Shown here: positions 21,577 through 32,415 of the stretch, in pieces
Layout of the letters: each line of letters opens with the position of its first letter
Numbering within the stretch: position 1 is the stretch's first letter
Source: Plakobranchus ocellatus
Taxonomy: Eukaryota; Mollusca; Gastropoda; Plakobranchidae
Reading direction: 5' to 3'
Length of the DNA: 32,415 nucleotides
Assembly: GCA_019648995.1 (NCBI GenBank)
Contig: BLXT01003748.1
Span: 1,289,708-1,322,122, forward strand
Program-made: the position numbers and the translations under genes
Notes under the pieces: generated by a model
Told to the model about the DNA's origin: nothing
Seen by the model: only the letters and a program-made list of their open reading frames with translations
The model's database searches: none

Positions 21577-24015
21577 CTGTTTGGAAGAATTGGTAAAAGG
21601 GAACATTTTCAAAAATATGAGAGTTAAAAAACAGATTAAGAGAAACAGATGAAATTTGAAAAATGATTATATGCTCCATACTAATTTGTTTTTAACATAC
21701 AACTGTAAAAATTCATATTGCACACAGGAGCCATAGAAACCATGTCCATTGCACTTTTTAACTCATCTCAGATTAGGTTAATATGCAAATGAAGCAGCCT
21801 AAGCCAGTGACAGGCTTTGTTTGTAAGGCTGTGCAGTGTTCCTGCTTGCTCAAATGTTTTGACACAAACAGCTGGGCTAAAACTGGAGTGGCCAGCAGGC
21901 TGAGTTTAAAAAACTATCTAATATGGATAGAAAGGTATTCATAGGAGGGTAACAGTCTTTAAAGAAGAAACTCGGCTTTGGCTAGTGTTTTGACCCTCTG
22001 TTACCTTTTTTTTTTCAAACGCAAACAGCTTAAGTTTTCACACAGAACCTTTTTTTTTCACAAACTGTAGTGACGTCTGGGGAACACTCAAAAGTTTGTG
22101 CTAAGAATGCTCCTAATAGGTGGGAAAAATTAATGGCTCATTCCTTTTACCCGAAATCCTTTTTGCCGTTTTTTTTCGGCAATTTCAAGTAGTTTTAAGA
22201 GCTTTGGTTCTTCTCTGCCGATTGAAGGAAAGTTTGCTCAGAAAGTTGTAGGCTAATGACCCAACAACCTCCCCTAGGGCCAATTTCTATGGGAAAATAC
22301 CCAGCATTTGAAACAAGCTTTTCCAGCTCCCTCCTCAAGTCCTTGCATTTTTCACTTATTTTATTCATTTGCCTCTTCTATTCTACTCTCCTATTATGAG
22401 CTCAGCCATAATTTTTCAAATAGTAACTGAATGGAATAGAGATATCAGGCCTCGTTTTTATGTCTTTGATGTCTTTGATGACTTTGATGTTGGTTGATTC
22501 AAATCAATGAAATTGGCTAAAAATTCAAAGTCGTCACACTTCATCTAGTCAGCTCTATATATCTATGCTAACAGTTATCCCACTCTAATATTTATTTTCG
22601 CCCTCTGATGTGAATACTTATGCACTTGCTTTCACATAATGCTGTTGGAAGTTCTTGTAAAACTCTTTTGTATGGCTATGTCTACCTGCCCTGACTTAGA
22701 CTCAGAAACGAGGGAGTACTTAGTACTATGTTTGCTTTGGCACAATGGGTCTGTTGGCATGAGGGATCATCTTTAATTTTCCAAGGCATTAGGTTTGCAT
22801 GTGAGGGCAGAAGGTCAAATACAGCTCGGATAAGGAAGTAGTGAAGCTATGTACCAGATCTCATCCCATGTATAAGATTTCTCTTATTGCTTTCCCAGGC
22901 TGTCTATTTTCCATGTTGGTATAGTTAAACCAATTTCTGAAATTTTCTTAGAGTCCTCTTTGAGTCTAATTTTGTCAATATCATGTTGCTTTTCTCTTTG
23001 CCATCTATTTTTGGCCACCCTTTTATTTGCTCTGATTCCAATCCAGCATGGGTACGTCCAATTAACTCTTTAATTTTCAGACCCTCTTTAACTTGGTTCA
23101 ATGCGATGCCAACTCTCCAATTTTGGCCACTTATTTCATAAACCAAAGACAGAAGGCTTAACTCTTTTTACTTTAAGCCTGCATAGTTTCTAGAGTTCTC
23201 GCCGTTTTCTTGACAGCACAGGTAATTACCAGTGATGTAGCGTTTTGAAGCACAGGACCTTGACAGCATAGGTAATTACCAGAGAAGCAGCGTTTTGAAG
23301 CACAGGACTGGCATAGATCTGTTCTAAAATACTACTCTCTTTTTGCTGAAAGGAGACCATGAAACTTCTAACGACATTCTATGATGATTTTGAAACTTTG
23401 AATGAATTGCTATCAACTGGTGCATAAGGCTAAAAAAAGAACCCTTTTCGTCTCTTCGCAAATGTATAGAACGCACTCACAATTTTGCGCTTCTTCTATT
23501 TTGGCGCTTTTTATATTTCTTGTAAAGCAAATACAATTGATAAGCTCCTAAACTGTTTGATATATTTGGATCCTGTGTGTGCAATTAATCAAGATCCATC
23601 TCCATGAAGAGTAATAGGTACAGTAGAGGAATAGGCCTACCACTTGAACGTAAAATTAATATTAGGCCTATTGTATGTATTTTAAAAAAATGAAAAAATA
23701 CTAAAAATATTTTTTTTTAAATTAGGATCTTGAATCTCGCAGATGCAAGGGTAAAAGAATTGAAATAAATAAACGAAGATCATCATCGTTGCAAAATAAA
23801 TATAGTACAGAAAGAATTAAGGATCTAAAGTTGAACATGAAAACAACACCTGGCATCACCCTGCGCTAGCAGAATATTAGCAGTAAATAAAGTGAGTCAG
23901 CCGGCCTGACACAATGGGAGTGGATTGTTTTAGTTAGACGCTAGAATAAAATGATCACGTAAATTTTAAGCCTAGCTTGGAAACAGCTCTATTTGTAGTG
24001 AACTGTTTTACAATA
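21577..24015. other. Non-coding stretch right of the last exon
   Basis: No NDK or thioredoxin exon is recognisable. An open frame at 23146-22925 (-) encodes a polar 73-residue segment without known motifs. A 50-bp tandem duplication is at 23209-23308. Confidence 0.45.
23209..23308. repeat. 50-bp tandem duplication
   Basis: Two adjacent 50-bp copies (23209-23258 and 23259-23308) start 'cttgacagca(c/t)aggtaat' and end 'cgttttgaagcacaggac', with four mismatches between them. Confidence 0.9.
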
Positions 24016-24019
24016 AGTT

Positions 24020-26000
24020 TAATGGGCTATGTTACAAAAATCCTGATGGGTTTTTTATGCGGAGAATGCGCAAGACCTTAAGATCAGAAATATCCACAAA
24101 ACAGGTTGGCTTTGTACCTGATAAAGGGACTAGAAATGCAATATTTACTTTGTTGATACTTATATGGAATGAGTAAAGAAATGCAAAAAAACCTCTTTAT
24201 TTGCTTCATTGATTATATTAAGGCTCTTGACAAAGTCAAACAGGAGAAGCTGTTTCACATACTGGAAAAACTACACGTTGATGGTAAAGATTTGAGAGCG
24301 TGTAGGAATGTACACTTAATGCAAACTGCTGCAGTTAGAGTTGAAGAACGCAGTAATTTCATATACATTGAAAGAGATTAAGGCAAGGATGTGTAATGTC
24401 TCCCTTCGTCGATGTTGATTGAAAGGTGCAGAAAAATGCAAAGATCCCCATGTCTCTTACATTGATTATTCTGAGTCTTTTGACAAAATCTAACATGAAG
24501 ATCAGTTTCAAATAATGAGAAAACCCTACATAATTGGAAAAGATGTGAGAGGTATAAGGAACCTATACTGAGATCAAAATGGAACTGTAAAACTAAAGGA
24601 TAATATTCATCAACCAATTCAAATGTGGGTTTCAAACAACAGTGTGCTTGCTGCAGTCATGTCCAAATCTATGATGCTCACCCTGGACAAACTGAATAGC
24701 ACACTCGAAGACCGGACCCTCACAGCAGACTTTGTGCTAGTCACTGGTCTACAAATTTGATGAGACTTGCCAGCATTGCAATAATGCAAAGAAGAAATAC
24801 ATCAAAAGAGGTGTGTGGCAGAGATTCTCACTTTGTCAATGCTTATGGTGTAATGAGTAGAGAAATGAAAAAAATTCACATCTCTATTTCTTTGATTATT
24901 CTATGGCATTTGACAAAATCGATCATGAAAAGCCATTTCAAATGATGGAAAAACTAGAATTGATGGTAAGGATCAGAGAAATAAAGGAATCTACACCGGG
25001 ATAAAACTGCAGCTGTAATTGTTGACTGAAAACACAAATTTCAAATGCATCATAAGAGATGTGAGGCAGGATATGCAAAGCCTTACTTTGTCAAAGCTTA
25101 TAGAAAGGTGTAGAGAAATGCAAAAGGTACCCCATCTTTGTTTCATCGATTATTCTAAAGCATTTCACTATGCCATGGCAAAGTCAAAACTACACTGGGA
25201 TGAAATTGCAGCTGAAAGAGTTAAAGCACAAAGTCATTTCAATTATATCATGAGGTATGTGACATGGTTGTGTAATAACCTCTAATACTTTTAGCCTTCA
25301 GAGTGAAATAATCTTTAGATTTAGATGATACTTCTGACTTTAAAGTAAATGGAAAAATGTAATAGTCTTAAGTATACTGAGGTACAGTTTTAATAGCAAA
25401 AACAGGTTACAACTTGAAGAATGTTTAGACACAATTCTTTCAACAAGCCAAATTAATATGAGCCTGTCTTTGAATGTGAAAAAAACAAAAAACGGAATGC
25501 ATGATCATTTCAATGAAATTCTCAAATCCAAAATACAAAAAATACTTTAGAAAAGAAAATAACAAATGAAAACAAGTTAAAAATTTCTAGTTTTTTCGTT
25601 ACCTGATGACATAAGATGATAGATACATTAGTGAATAAGAAAAAGAAATGGCCTTGACTAAAGATACATTCAAAAAATTGAAATTAATATTAAAAAAAAA
25701 AGAAGCATAAGCATTGGCACCAAAAGAAGGGTATGAAAACATATGTATGGTCAGTACTTTTATAATGGAGTGATTGTTGGACAATAAACAAAGCCAGAGG
25801 GAGAAAACTGGAAGCAGTAGAGATGTGGTTTACCAGAAGAATAATGAGGATATCACAGGTGGAAAAGGGGTCCATTGAATCAATAATGAAAGATAACTCA
25901 ACTTGAGTGATCATTAACTTCATCGAAAATCTTATCTCATGGGCAATATTAATACAGGCTCATATTAATTTGGTAAAGATAGAAATAACAGCCCAATACA
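24020..26000 (+). pseudogene. Decayed RTE-like non-LTR retrotransposon with amplified RT core
   Basis: Translation across frames gives an RT entry segment (KILMGF.MRRMRKTLRSEIS, about 24035-24095) and VGFVPDKGTRNAIFTL (24104-24151). The catalytic segment FICFIDYIKALDKVKQEKLF follows at about 24196-24255, then IDGKDLR and QTAAVRVEE blocks. After four diverged copies of this central part, the element resumes its normal order. It reads a FKVNGK...TDDTVLIAKTGYNL-like block (about 25335-25410; the usual YADD box reads TDD), then LNVKKTK.MIISMK near 25465-25520. The WLLDNKQ/KLEAVEMWF.RRIMRISQ block typical of the C-terminus is near 25765-25860. Many stops and frame changes show an inactive copy. 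I place it with the RTE-like (BovB/CFDP2-type) elements from recall; the clade should be confirmed. Confidence 0.75.
24100..25290 (+). repeat. Four tandem copies of a 254-bp RT-core unit
   Basis: The same landmark, an ATG in (E)xMQK or its variant, recurs at 24181, 24436, 24865 and 25118. The spacings are 255, 429 and 253 bp; the 429 equals one unit plus about 175 bp of extra sequence. Each copy carries a CFIDYSKAF-like segment and ends in an (I/E)RDVRQ-like segment. That end is fused back to a TLSxLIERCREMQK-like start, so the junction type is shared. Confidence 0.72.
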
Positions 26001-26701
26001 GTTAAGTAAAAACAAGTCAAAATCGAAGATCATGATCACCAGTCTGTTCCAGACAGAACATCTTCAGAAGAAAATCTCAAAAGCTCCAATATATTGATCA
26101 GACTTCTCAGGATGTTAGGATTTTATGGCTACAGCTTTATCAAATTGTGTTTCATAATCTGGAGCAAAAAGGACGGCGTCCTCTTAATTTGAAGCCAATA
26201 CTGCCAAGGTAAGAATTTTCCTTACTTTCCCTTTTTTTGAATTTCATTATCTCCTTAGGATCAAGTGATAGAAATACTTATAGAAAAAAACACACAAGAC
26301 ATTCAAGGTTGGGAACAAGCTTAAAGTACTATATGACATAGACAGCCTGGGAAAGGCCCAAATGGAAAAGGAAATCCTTTACACTTGCAATGACTAAAAT
26401 GAAAAAGAATTTTTTTTTTTTTTTATTTGAATCATATAAATTTGAAAGGAGAGGTTGCCACTGCACAGTATGCTTATTAAGTAAACTCATTCAAATCGGT
26501 AAGAAAGTATCAAATAAGAGTCATTCAGCTTGATCGCATACAGATCGGACAATTTCTTATTTACAATTATTAATATATACTAACTTGTAAATCTATTTCT
26601 TTTATTAAATTAGATTCAATACTAGCATCAGAATTAGATCTCCATTGTACATAATTATAGAGTGTTTGATATAATATTACTACAGTACTACAGCACGACA
26701 G

Positions 26702-26742
<41 letters not shown>

Positions 26743-28265
26743 ATATTAATAATAATAACAATAATAATGATAACAATAATCTCTCTACCTTTCTTCTGTG
26801 CAAATGCTTGGGGTCGTATTATTGCTAGAGTCCTTTGTATATTCTCCTTCTTCTTTTGGTATGTTGGGATTGCCAGGTTGGGAAAAAAGAAAGCCAGTTC
26901 CCTGAATTTGATATAAAATTTTTAGTTAAAGCATTCAAGGCTCCTCATAAAATATTGCAAGAAACTTAGGGGTTGTGAAAAGAGTATTGCTACTTCAAGA
27001 CTAAGATTTTGCACAGAATATATATTCAATATTTCATATAAAATATTGATAGCTGATTTCTAAAAGTGCATTAGTCTAAAAAGTAAATTTTGAGAAAATC
27101 ACACAAAAAAATGTTTGTCCCATGAAACTCTTTACCCTTACCACCATGCTATTAATTAAAGTAAAAAATGGAACTTTTGCATATGTAAAACTCTAGTGAC
27201 TGTTCCAAAATTGGAATGGCATAACTGAAGAAGGGAGTTTTCAAAAGTGACTAAAATGGACTTTTCTCTTTTTTTCTTTATGGTCAGCGTTAAACTGCAC
27301 AGCTTTTAGGAACAAAGAGTCATGAACAATTTACAGCAGAAACACACTTGTATTTGTAACAATTGAAATTAGCAATAACTATTGTCCTTATAATCTCATA
27401 AAACAATCAAAATTGTGAAACATTTGATTTACCACATGCATGATAACTTAAAAACCACTATCTAATAAGGCCTTTTCATTGATTAGGTAAAATGTGTTTA
27501 GTCTTGCAAATGAAATTCCATGACACGAAAACATGGTTTATTAGCTTCACTAAGTCTTTCATTTTCATTTTTAAAAAATCAATAACTTATATCTCTGAAT
27601 TATAAATCAAATTTTATGAACAAAAAGGTAAACATGTAGGTATATGTATAACACATAAAAGTTTTTTGTTTTTTTTTTTCGAAAAAGAATGGCATCTAGA
27701 GTTGCAAAATGTACAATTGACTAAAAAATTATGTCACCAAAGAAAGAGCTTACATTTGCTGCTTTAAATTGAGATCTAAATCTTACACAGGGGATAATGA
27801 TTTCTTTGATTGATGACTTGAATAACTCTCGATTTTGCAGAAATTGAGCAAAAATTTATTTTCTTGAACAAACAACAAATTAATAATAACAATTTAATGA
27901 TCAGCCTAAATTTAAAAGCCATCGTTTTAAATTCATTGCATTCTAACAATAGGCTTACTTTACCATTGGGCTCATGCATCAAAGATTAGGTTTACAGTAA
28001 TACACTATAATATCTAGTGTGCTAGCTGTAACTTGCACTTGACCTATTCCTTCAACACAAGCACTTCAAATTTTCCTTCTACAGGTTTAATACACACATG
28101 AGAAAACAAAATTCAAGACTTTTTCAAGACTGCAGAGCCAAATTCAAAACCACCACATGAAGCAATTCTTAGCTTGTAATGTCAGAAGATGTGAAGGAAA
28201 GTACATACCTTAGCCATTGTGTGATATCTAAACACATGATGAAGCCTTCCTATAGCACATTCATT
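26001..28265. other. Non-coding AT-rich stretch
   Basis: No gene is recognisable. A triplet repeat lies at 26700-26780 and poly-T runs at 26409-26424 and 27661-27680. A short open frame on the minus strand (27776-27982) has no known motif. Confidence 0.45.
26700..26780. repeat. (CTA)n followed by (AAT)n microsatellite
   Basis: About twelve CTA/TAC triplets followed by interrupted AAT/AAC triplets. Open frames on both strands are homopolymeric Leu/Val products of this repeat. Confidence 0.95.
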
Positions 28266-28269
28266 TACA

Positions 28270-29575
28270 CTATCTAACGAGTTCTGTCACTTTTGTCACA
28301 TAATTGTTGCTGCAACTTCTCCTGGATACAGGCCTTGACAGAAGTAACTTCTTTTAGTTTGGGTTTGATCTTGTCTCTCAATGCATTGGATTTTAAGAGA
28401 AGGAGAAAGCTGTCTTTAGCTTCAGCTTGAGCTGCAAGTTTGTCTGCCTCTGAAACCAGGTTTTTTGCCTCATCTGACAGTATTTGCTTCTTCTTTAAGT
28501 TAAACAATTTTTCTGTTTTAGTTTCTGCCTTTTTTTGCATTGTTCAAGCCTCTTCTTTTCCTTGTCCACGTCTAAATACAGATTGCAATTCTTCCTCCCA
28601 CTTGCAGCTGCAGACAGAAGTTTTTTTTTGTAATTGGATCTTTGGCAGCACCACCATATCTTTTAATGTAGGCGGTCTGCCTCCTCTGAGCAATAAGAGA
28701 CATCTCATTTAAATACTGATCTCCTAACTGAAAGTGAAATTCCCCTCCACTGATGATTGTCCATGGGACAGAACCATAAGAAATTCCATAACTTTCCACA
28801 AGTGAGAACGGGAGTCTTTCATATGCAAGTGGAGGAATCTGTTTAGACGCTCAGATTGTACCGACAAAACTCTGTCAAAACTGATGAGTAACAAATCAAA
28901 CTCATCTTGAATGATATCACATTCCCCAGCTGTTACCTTTCTGGTCTCCTTGAGTACATCAATAGTGTTTTGGTCTGCTTCTTGATCATGATGGTGGGAT
29001 TGAAAAATGTGTAATTTGTGACAAGCTTGTGCTTGATTGGTGTCTTATCAAGAAGCTTCTTCACTAGAGCACAAATGAACATACCAAAGTTATGTCTGAA
29101 AGTGAGGACTTGTAAGTCGCTGACTTTTTGCTTCTTTTTTTCAGCAAATCTTTGGCAGCTGTGCCAACATCTATACTGTGGCTTATCTTGAAAATTGAAT
29201 TGTCATTCACTTTCAAGTTGTGAATGTCTCTAGCTGAGAAGTTTCTTCAACAGGTCAAACATGTCAGTTGAAAAAATGGGCAACACTGGACTGTTCGTTT
29301 GTTATTTCTTAAGGAAGGAAGTCACAATCTTTGCAACAAGTAGACTTGCCTCTAGGAATGGGTTTGCAAGGTACTCCTTGAATGTGCAAAGGAGTTGCAA
29401 GATGGTTTTGATCCTGACCTCTTTCACAAAAAATTTGATGTGATTCTGCAGCTCCAAAGCCCTCTCCATAAAAGCCACGTTTTCCAGCCAACAATGATTA
29501 CAGTAGCTAGGGGGAAAATAAATCCTCCCGTCTTGCTGAGATGTCCATGAATAGCCAATGCAGAGCGCGACCTTA
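28270..29575 (-). pseudogene. hAT-like transposase-related gene, C-terminal two-thirds (broken)
   Basis: Minus-strand reading across frames, N to C. ALHWLFMDISARRED lies at about 29565-29520. FPPSYCNHCWLENVAFMERA follows (about 29525-29460). FLEASLLVAKIVTSFLKK then runs into a QTNSPVLPIFSTDMFDLLKK block (29355-29245). TPIKHKLVTNYTFFNPT lies near 29045-28995. A region comparable to the hAT-type HGQ.sVERGFS block appears as NHQWRGISLSV (about 28780-28730), followed by LNEMSLIAQRRQTAYIKRYG. A Lys/Glu-rich coiled-coil-like tail (28590-28275) ends at a stop near 28272. This order matches a widespread, poorly characterised invertebrate and fish family that I regard as hAT-derived. Several stops and frame changes are present. 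The gene continues on the other side of the 29576-31862 insertion. Confidence 0.62.
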
Positions 29576-29809
29576 GTGCTATCTTGTACCAAGTCCATTT
29601 TTCTAGTTTTGAGATAATTGGTTCTAAACATATAAACACTGAAGGCTTACCATTTGATAATTCTTTTGAGAACCTTATGTAAGATTAAAGTATTTACCTG
29701 TAAAAAAAGCATTTTTATACTTTTATGAGCCATCTTTACTACGTATTTTTGTAAATAACTGGAAAAATGTGTTTTAAAGTTATTCCGATTTTTCTCAATG
29801 CTTTCTTGT

Positions 29810-30005
29810 AACAAGTCCCACTGGCAATAAAATTGCTTGTCTTTCCCAAATATAACAAAGGTAACCTTTCATTTTTCAATCTATCAAAATGAATGTTTTT
29901 TTACCATTGAAAGTTTCAATTTGCTATTTTGTATTATAAACCCATGGGAGTCAATATTTTTTAGCATGAAAAGGAGCATTCTTGTCACAAGTCACAGTAG
30001 TCCCA
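29810..30005. repeat. Subterminal repeats, left side of the TIR element
   Basis: 'cttgtaacaagtccc' (about 29812) and 'cttgtcacaagtca' (about 29983) resemble the inner part of the terminal repeat 'cttgtaccaagtcc' and keep its orientation. Confidence 0.45.
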
Positions 30006-31584
30006 ATATTTCTTTCTCTTCATCTTTACTAGTGTATTTATGTTTCCAAAATATAATTCAAACAAAAAATTTTCACTTTCACAACTAAATCAGCTGCTGA
30101 GAGTAAAAATCATGTTGTTTTAGTTTTGTAAACCCATAGGAGTTATGCCGTGTTACTATGCTTAAATGGAGTTAGTCATTTTTGTAATTTTTAGCATTAA
30201 GACTCGAGACTTTCTGGTAGAAAGTCACATTAGATTGGTCCTAAGATTACTTGTTTTACAGCGCTGTAAAAGAAAACTCTATTTTTCATATATATAAATC
30301 AGCCAATATCAAAGGTTTTGCACAGCATACGTTTACACTGTAAATATACGGGGGTAATATATGTGCCTATAGCTGAGATGATCCATAGCGATAACTTATT
30401 CCAGACTTTTCTGTGCCTTATCACAATAAAGAGAAAAAATACATATTATTTTTAAATACTTTACAAAGGAGAATTTTTTAAAAATCAAAAGCAATAGAAC
30501 ATACATTATTCAGCAGTACCTATCTTGTAGAAAGTTTAAAATAATTTGATGTAGGCATATATTTCCCATTATACATATTTGCATTAATGATACTTTAATA
30601 CTATTTTTATATATAGTTTGAATATTACTGGAAAAGGACAATCAATGCCATAGAGCTTCTTTATCATATAAATTATACAATTTGGTTTTATTTTACCACC
30701 TTTACGCTTAAGTTTTGAAAAATACTAAGCATTTCACGCACTACTTATTGAGTTTCACCAATGAATATATAAACACTGAACAGTTATACCGCAAGATTAA
30801 TACACAACATTGTGTATATAATAGAATTTTAAAAAGACGGGTCTAAAAGTTCAACCATCAAAAGGATTTATTTCAACAAACAAAAATATAAGCCTACTAA
30901 ACAATCAATTTAGTTCAAACAGGTAAACCTGCCATCACACTGGAATATTCTTTTATGTGATAAAGGCTCTAACTTCAACATTATTGTTACTTCACATTCA
31001 TGAGGTGGTGGAACCATTTTGATATGAAATTCCGTTTACGAATAAACATAGAAATGTGCAATAAGCAAAATTTATTCTTGAAAGCAGACTCAAGCCTCTT
31101 TCAATTCCTTTTGTTTCAAACCCTGAAAAATCCGAAATGCACTGGATCAAAACAATAACAGCGTAAAATTTTAAAATATTTTTAAGTTGCCTTAATCCCA
31201 CCAGATACACGATAGAGAACAGCCTTGTAAGCAAAATGTTTCTGCTAAATAAGGAGTTCTTATTATTTTAGGTTTATGTTTCTTCATGTACTAAATCACA
31301 TGTTTATTACAGTATTCTTCATCGCATAATGCAGTCAACAGTCAGAGCTAACCTGTACTAAGTCTTTAACTGTTCAAAACCACTAAACTTAAACGAGACA
31401 AAATTCTTGTTAAACTGTAACTAGTTAAGGTCAAGTCAAATAAAAAACTTGCATTTCATCCATTTAAAAATATGATAATGAACTCAAAGTATCTAAATCA
31501 CAATTATGATTGTCATGTTCTACTGTATCCAACATCTTGCTTTGAAAACAAAGGCTCCGAGTGGTGCATTTATTGGTCGAATCA

Positions 31585-31730
31585 ATTTGTACAAGAAAGC
31601 ACCGAGTTGGATTTAGTACAAAGTAACAAACAAGAGAGATTTCAATCTCTTGAAAATGATTGGGTAAAAAAGGACTTAGTACACGAAAGCACTGACAAGA
31701 CATAGAAAAAACAGGACTTATTACACCTGG
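31585..31730. repeat. Subterminal repeats, right side of the TIR element
   Basis: 'ttgtacaagaaagcacc', 'ggatttagtacaaag', 'ggacttagtacacgaaagcac' and 'ggacttattacacc' lie within 150 bp. They match the right terminal repeat 'ggacttagtacatgatagcac' in orientation, and are inverted relative to the left-side copies. Confidence 0.6.
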
Positions 31731-31862
31731 CCTGTGTGTTCCTCCAAAACAAGGGCATAAACCATGTTGAAACTATATTTGAATTGTGTTTTTTCAGCCC
31801 GAATTTCGCATAGGGTTATTTTGCTTGAAGATTAAAAAAATGGACTTAGTACATGATAGCAC

Positions 31863-32415
31863 GAGAGATGAAAAGTAGCTATCCAGATTAAAGCCACTCT
31901 CGACATCCCGTTTTTAAATGCATTGTGCAGTGTATGAAGACTGCATTATCCTATGGTCAGAAGGACTTTGCTTGTTTCACTTTCAACTTCTTTAGAAAAG
32001 ATGTTGAAAGTCGACCAATTTACATTTAGTCCATCATTCAGAGATGAACGAACCCACTCCTGACTGGCAGTTTTTCCATGAAGATCTCAGATGCTCATAT
32101 GAAGCATCAGCTCTTGCATGTCCAAGGATCCGTGATTTCAGGTAGCCCGTGTGCACAGTATCTCTGGACCAATGACAAATATGGATGTCCAGCTGTTTGG
32201 ACTGGAGATGGTCCCTCAATGACTCATAGAACAGCAGCATGTAGTTCGATAACTGCTGAAGGGCCTTCATTTCTAGCCGCTGGATGTATGGAGCGATTCC
32301 AAATGTGATGCGTTCTGTCAAAACGGCGCATAAGGTACCCTCAGGCTGTTTTGAGATATTTATACCATTGTATAGTTGAGGTCTTACGCTTTAATTTGAC
32401 ACCAAGTTTATGTCA
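31863..32415 (-). pseudogene. hAT-like transposase-related gene, upstream part (broken, runs off window)
   Basis: This is the part of the hAT-like gene upstream of the insertion. Minus-strand reading gives LLFYESLRDHLQSKQLDIHI (about 32240-32175), a short HTGYLKSRILGHARAD segment (about 32148-32100), and EKLPVRS. LNVNWSTFNIFSKEVESE follows (about 32022-31960), and SCSLHTVHNAFKNGM (about 31940-31900), with a TAA where the family usually has a Gly codon before the Ser. The block NVNW...GSC.LHT.HNAFK is diagnostic of the same hAT-like family as the 28270-29575 segment. At least two frame changes and one stop are present. The N-terminus and any zinc finger lie beyond the right edge. Confidence 0.6.

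Larger units (their letters stand above)
29576..31862. mobile_element. Nested 2.3 kb insertion with 27-bp terminal inverted repeats
   Basis: The left end reads GTGCTATCTTGTACCAAGTC and continues CATTTTT (29576-29602). The right end (31836-31862), read in reverse complement, is GTGCTATCATGTACTAAGTC and also continues CATTTTT, so two mismatches in 27. Outside the left end the hAT-like gene resumes at ALHWLFMDIS...ARRED; outside the right end it breaks off after HNAFKNGMSRVALIWIATF. The interior (2.2 kb) has no recognisable protein, so this looks like a non-autonomous DNA transposon inserted into another. I could not define a clear target-site duplication: the flanking bases do not match, so the exact ends may be off by a few bases or one flank has diverged. 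Confidence 0.62.

Noticed and set aside
22925-23146. 73-codon polar minus-strand frame
   Set aside because: The product has no motif I can name and shows no splice sites in phase with the NME8-like exons; it could be an old repeat fragment, but there is no support.
26570-26916. Leu- and Val-rich membrane-like frames on both strands
   Set aside because: They are translations of the CTA/AAT triplet repeat and not real membrane proteins.

Overview
This window is eukaryotic nuclear DNA from an invertebrate. It is AT-rich by eye, with very low coding density, GT-AG introns of 1-4 kb, simple repeats, a 26-base N gap and many decayed transposable elements. The mix of elements (MULE, hAT-like, several non-LTR elements, abundant TCTAGATC-type motifs) would suit a mollusc or another lophotrochozoan, but nothing in the window proves the species.

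The only host gene I can support runs right to left on the minus strand. It is an NME8/TXNDC3-like gene (thioredoxin/NDP-kinase protein of outer-arm dynein). Four internal exons are visible: 21576-21432, 18047-17940, 16629-16484 and 14795-14651. Their phases join perfectly. They encode nearly all of one nucleoside diphosphate kinase (NDK) domain and the first half of the next. Exon boundaries recur with a period of 399 bp, exactly one NDK domain. The thioredoxin exons (expected to the right) and the last NDK exon or exons (expected to the left) were not found.

Layout, left to right. About 590-2620 is a broken MULE transposase. From 2640 to 5280 there is a large repeat block with palindromic ATCTCATGATA arrays. 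From 6400 to 6700 there is a short direct duplication. From 7610 to 8235 lies the C-terminal part of a non-LTR retrotransposon with a C2HC knuckle and a PD-(D/E)XK-like nuclease. At 8250-8345 there is a possible tRNA-derived SINE. From 8.4 to 14.6 kb there is non-coding AT-rich DNA. From 14.65 to 21.6 kb are the four NME8-like exons, with two LINE remnants of opposite orientation in its introns. From 24.0 to 26.0 kb is a decayed RTE-like reverse transcriptase whose catalytic-core segment has been tandemly amplified about four times. From 28.27 kb to the right edge is a broken hAT-like transposase-related gene on the minus strand, split by a 2.3 kb insertion with 27-bp terminal inverted repeats (29576-31862).

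The genes do not form an operon or pathway. The picture is one ciliary gene embedded in nested transposon debris. I found no convincing new functional system. The most informative structures are the exon periodicity of the NDK module, the amplified reverse-transcriptase fragment, the nested TIR insertion and the palindromic satellite. All family assignments rest on sequence recognition without a database search.
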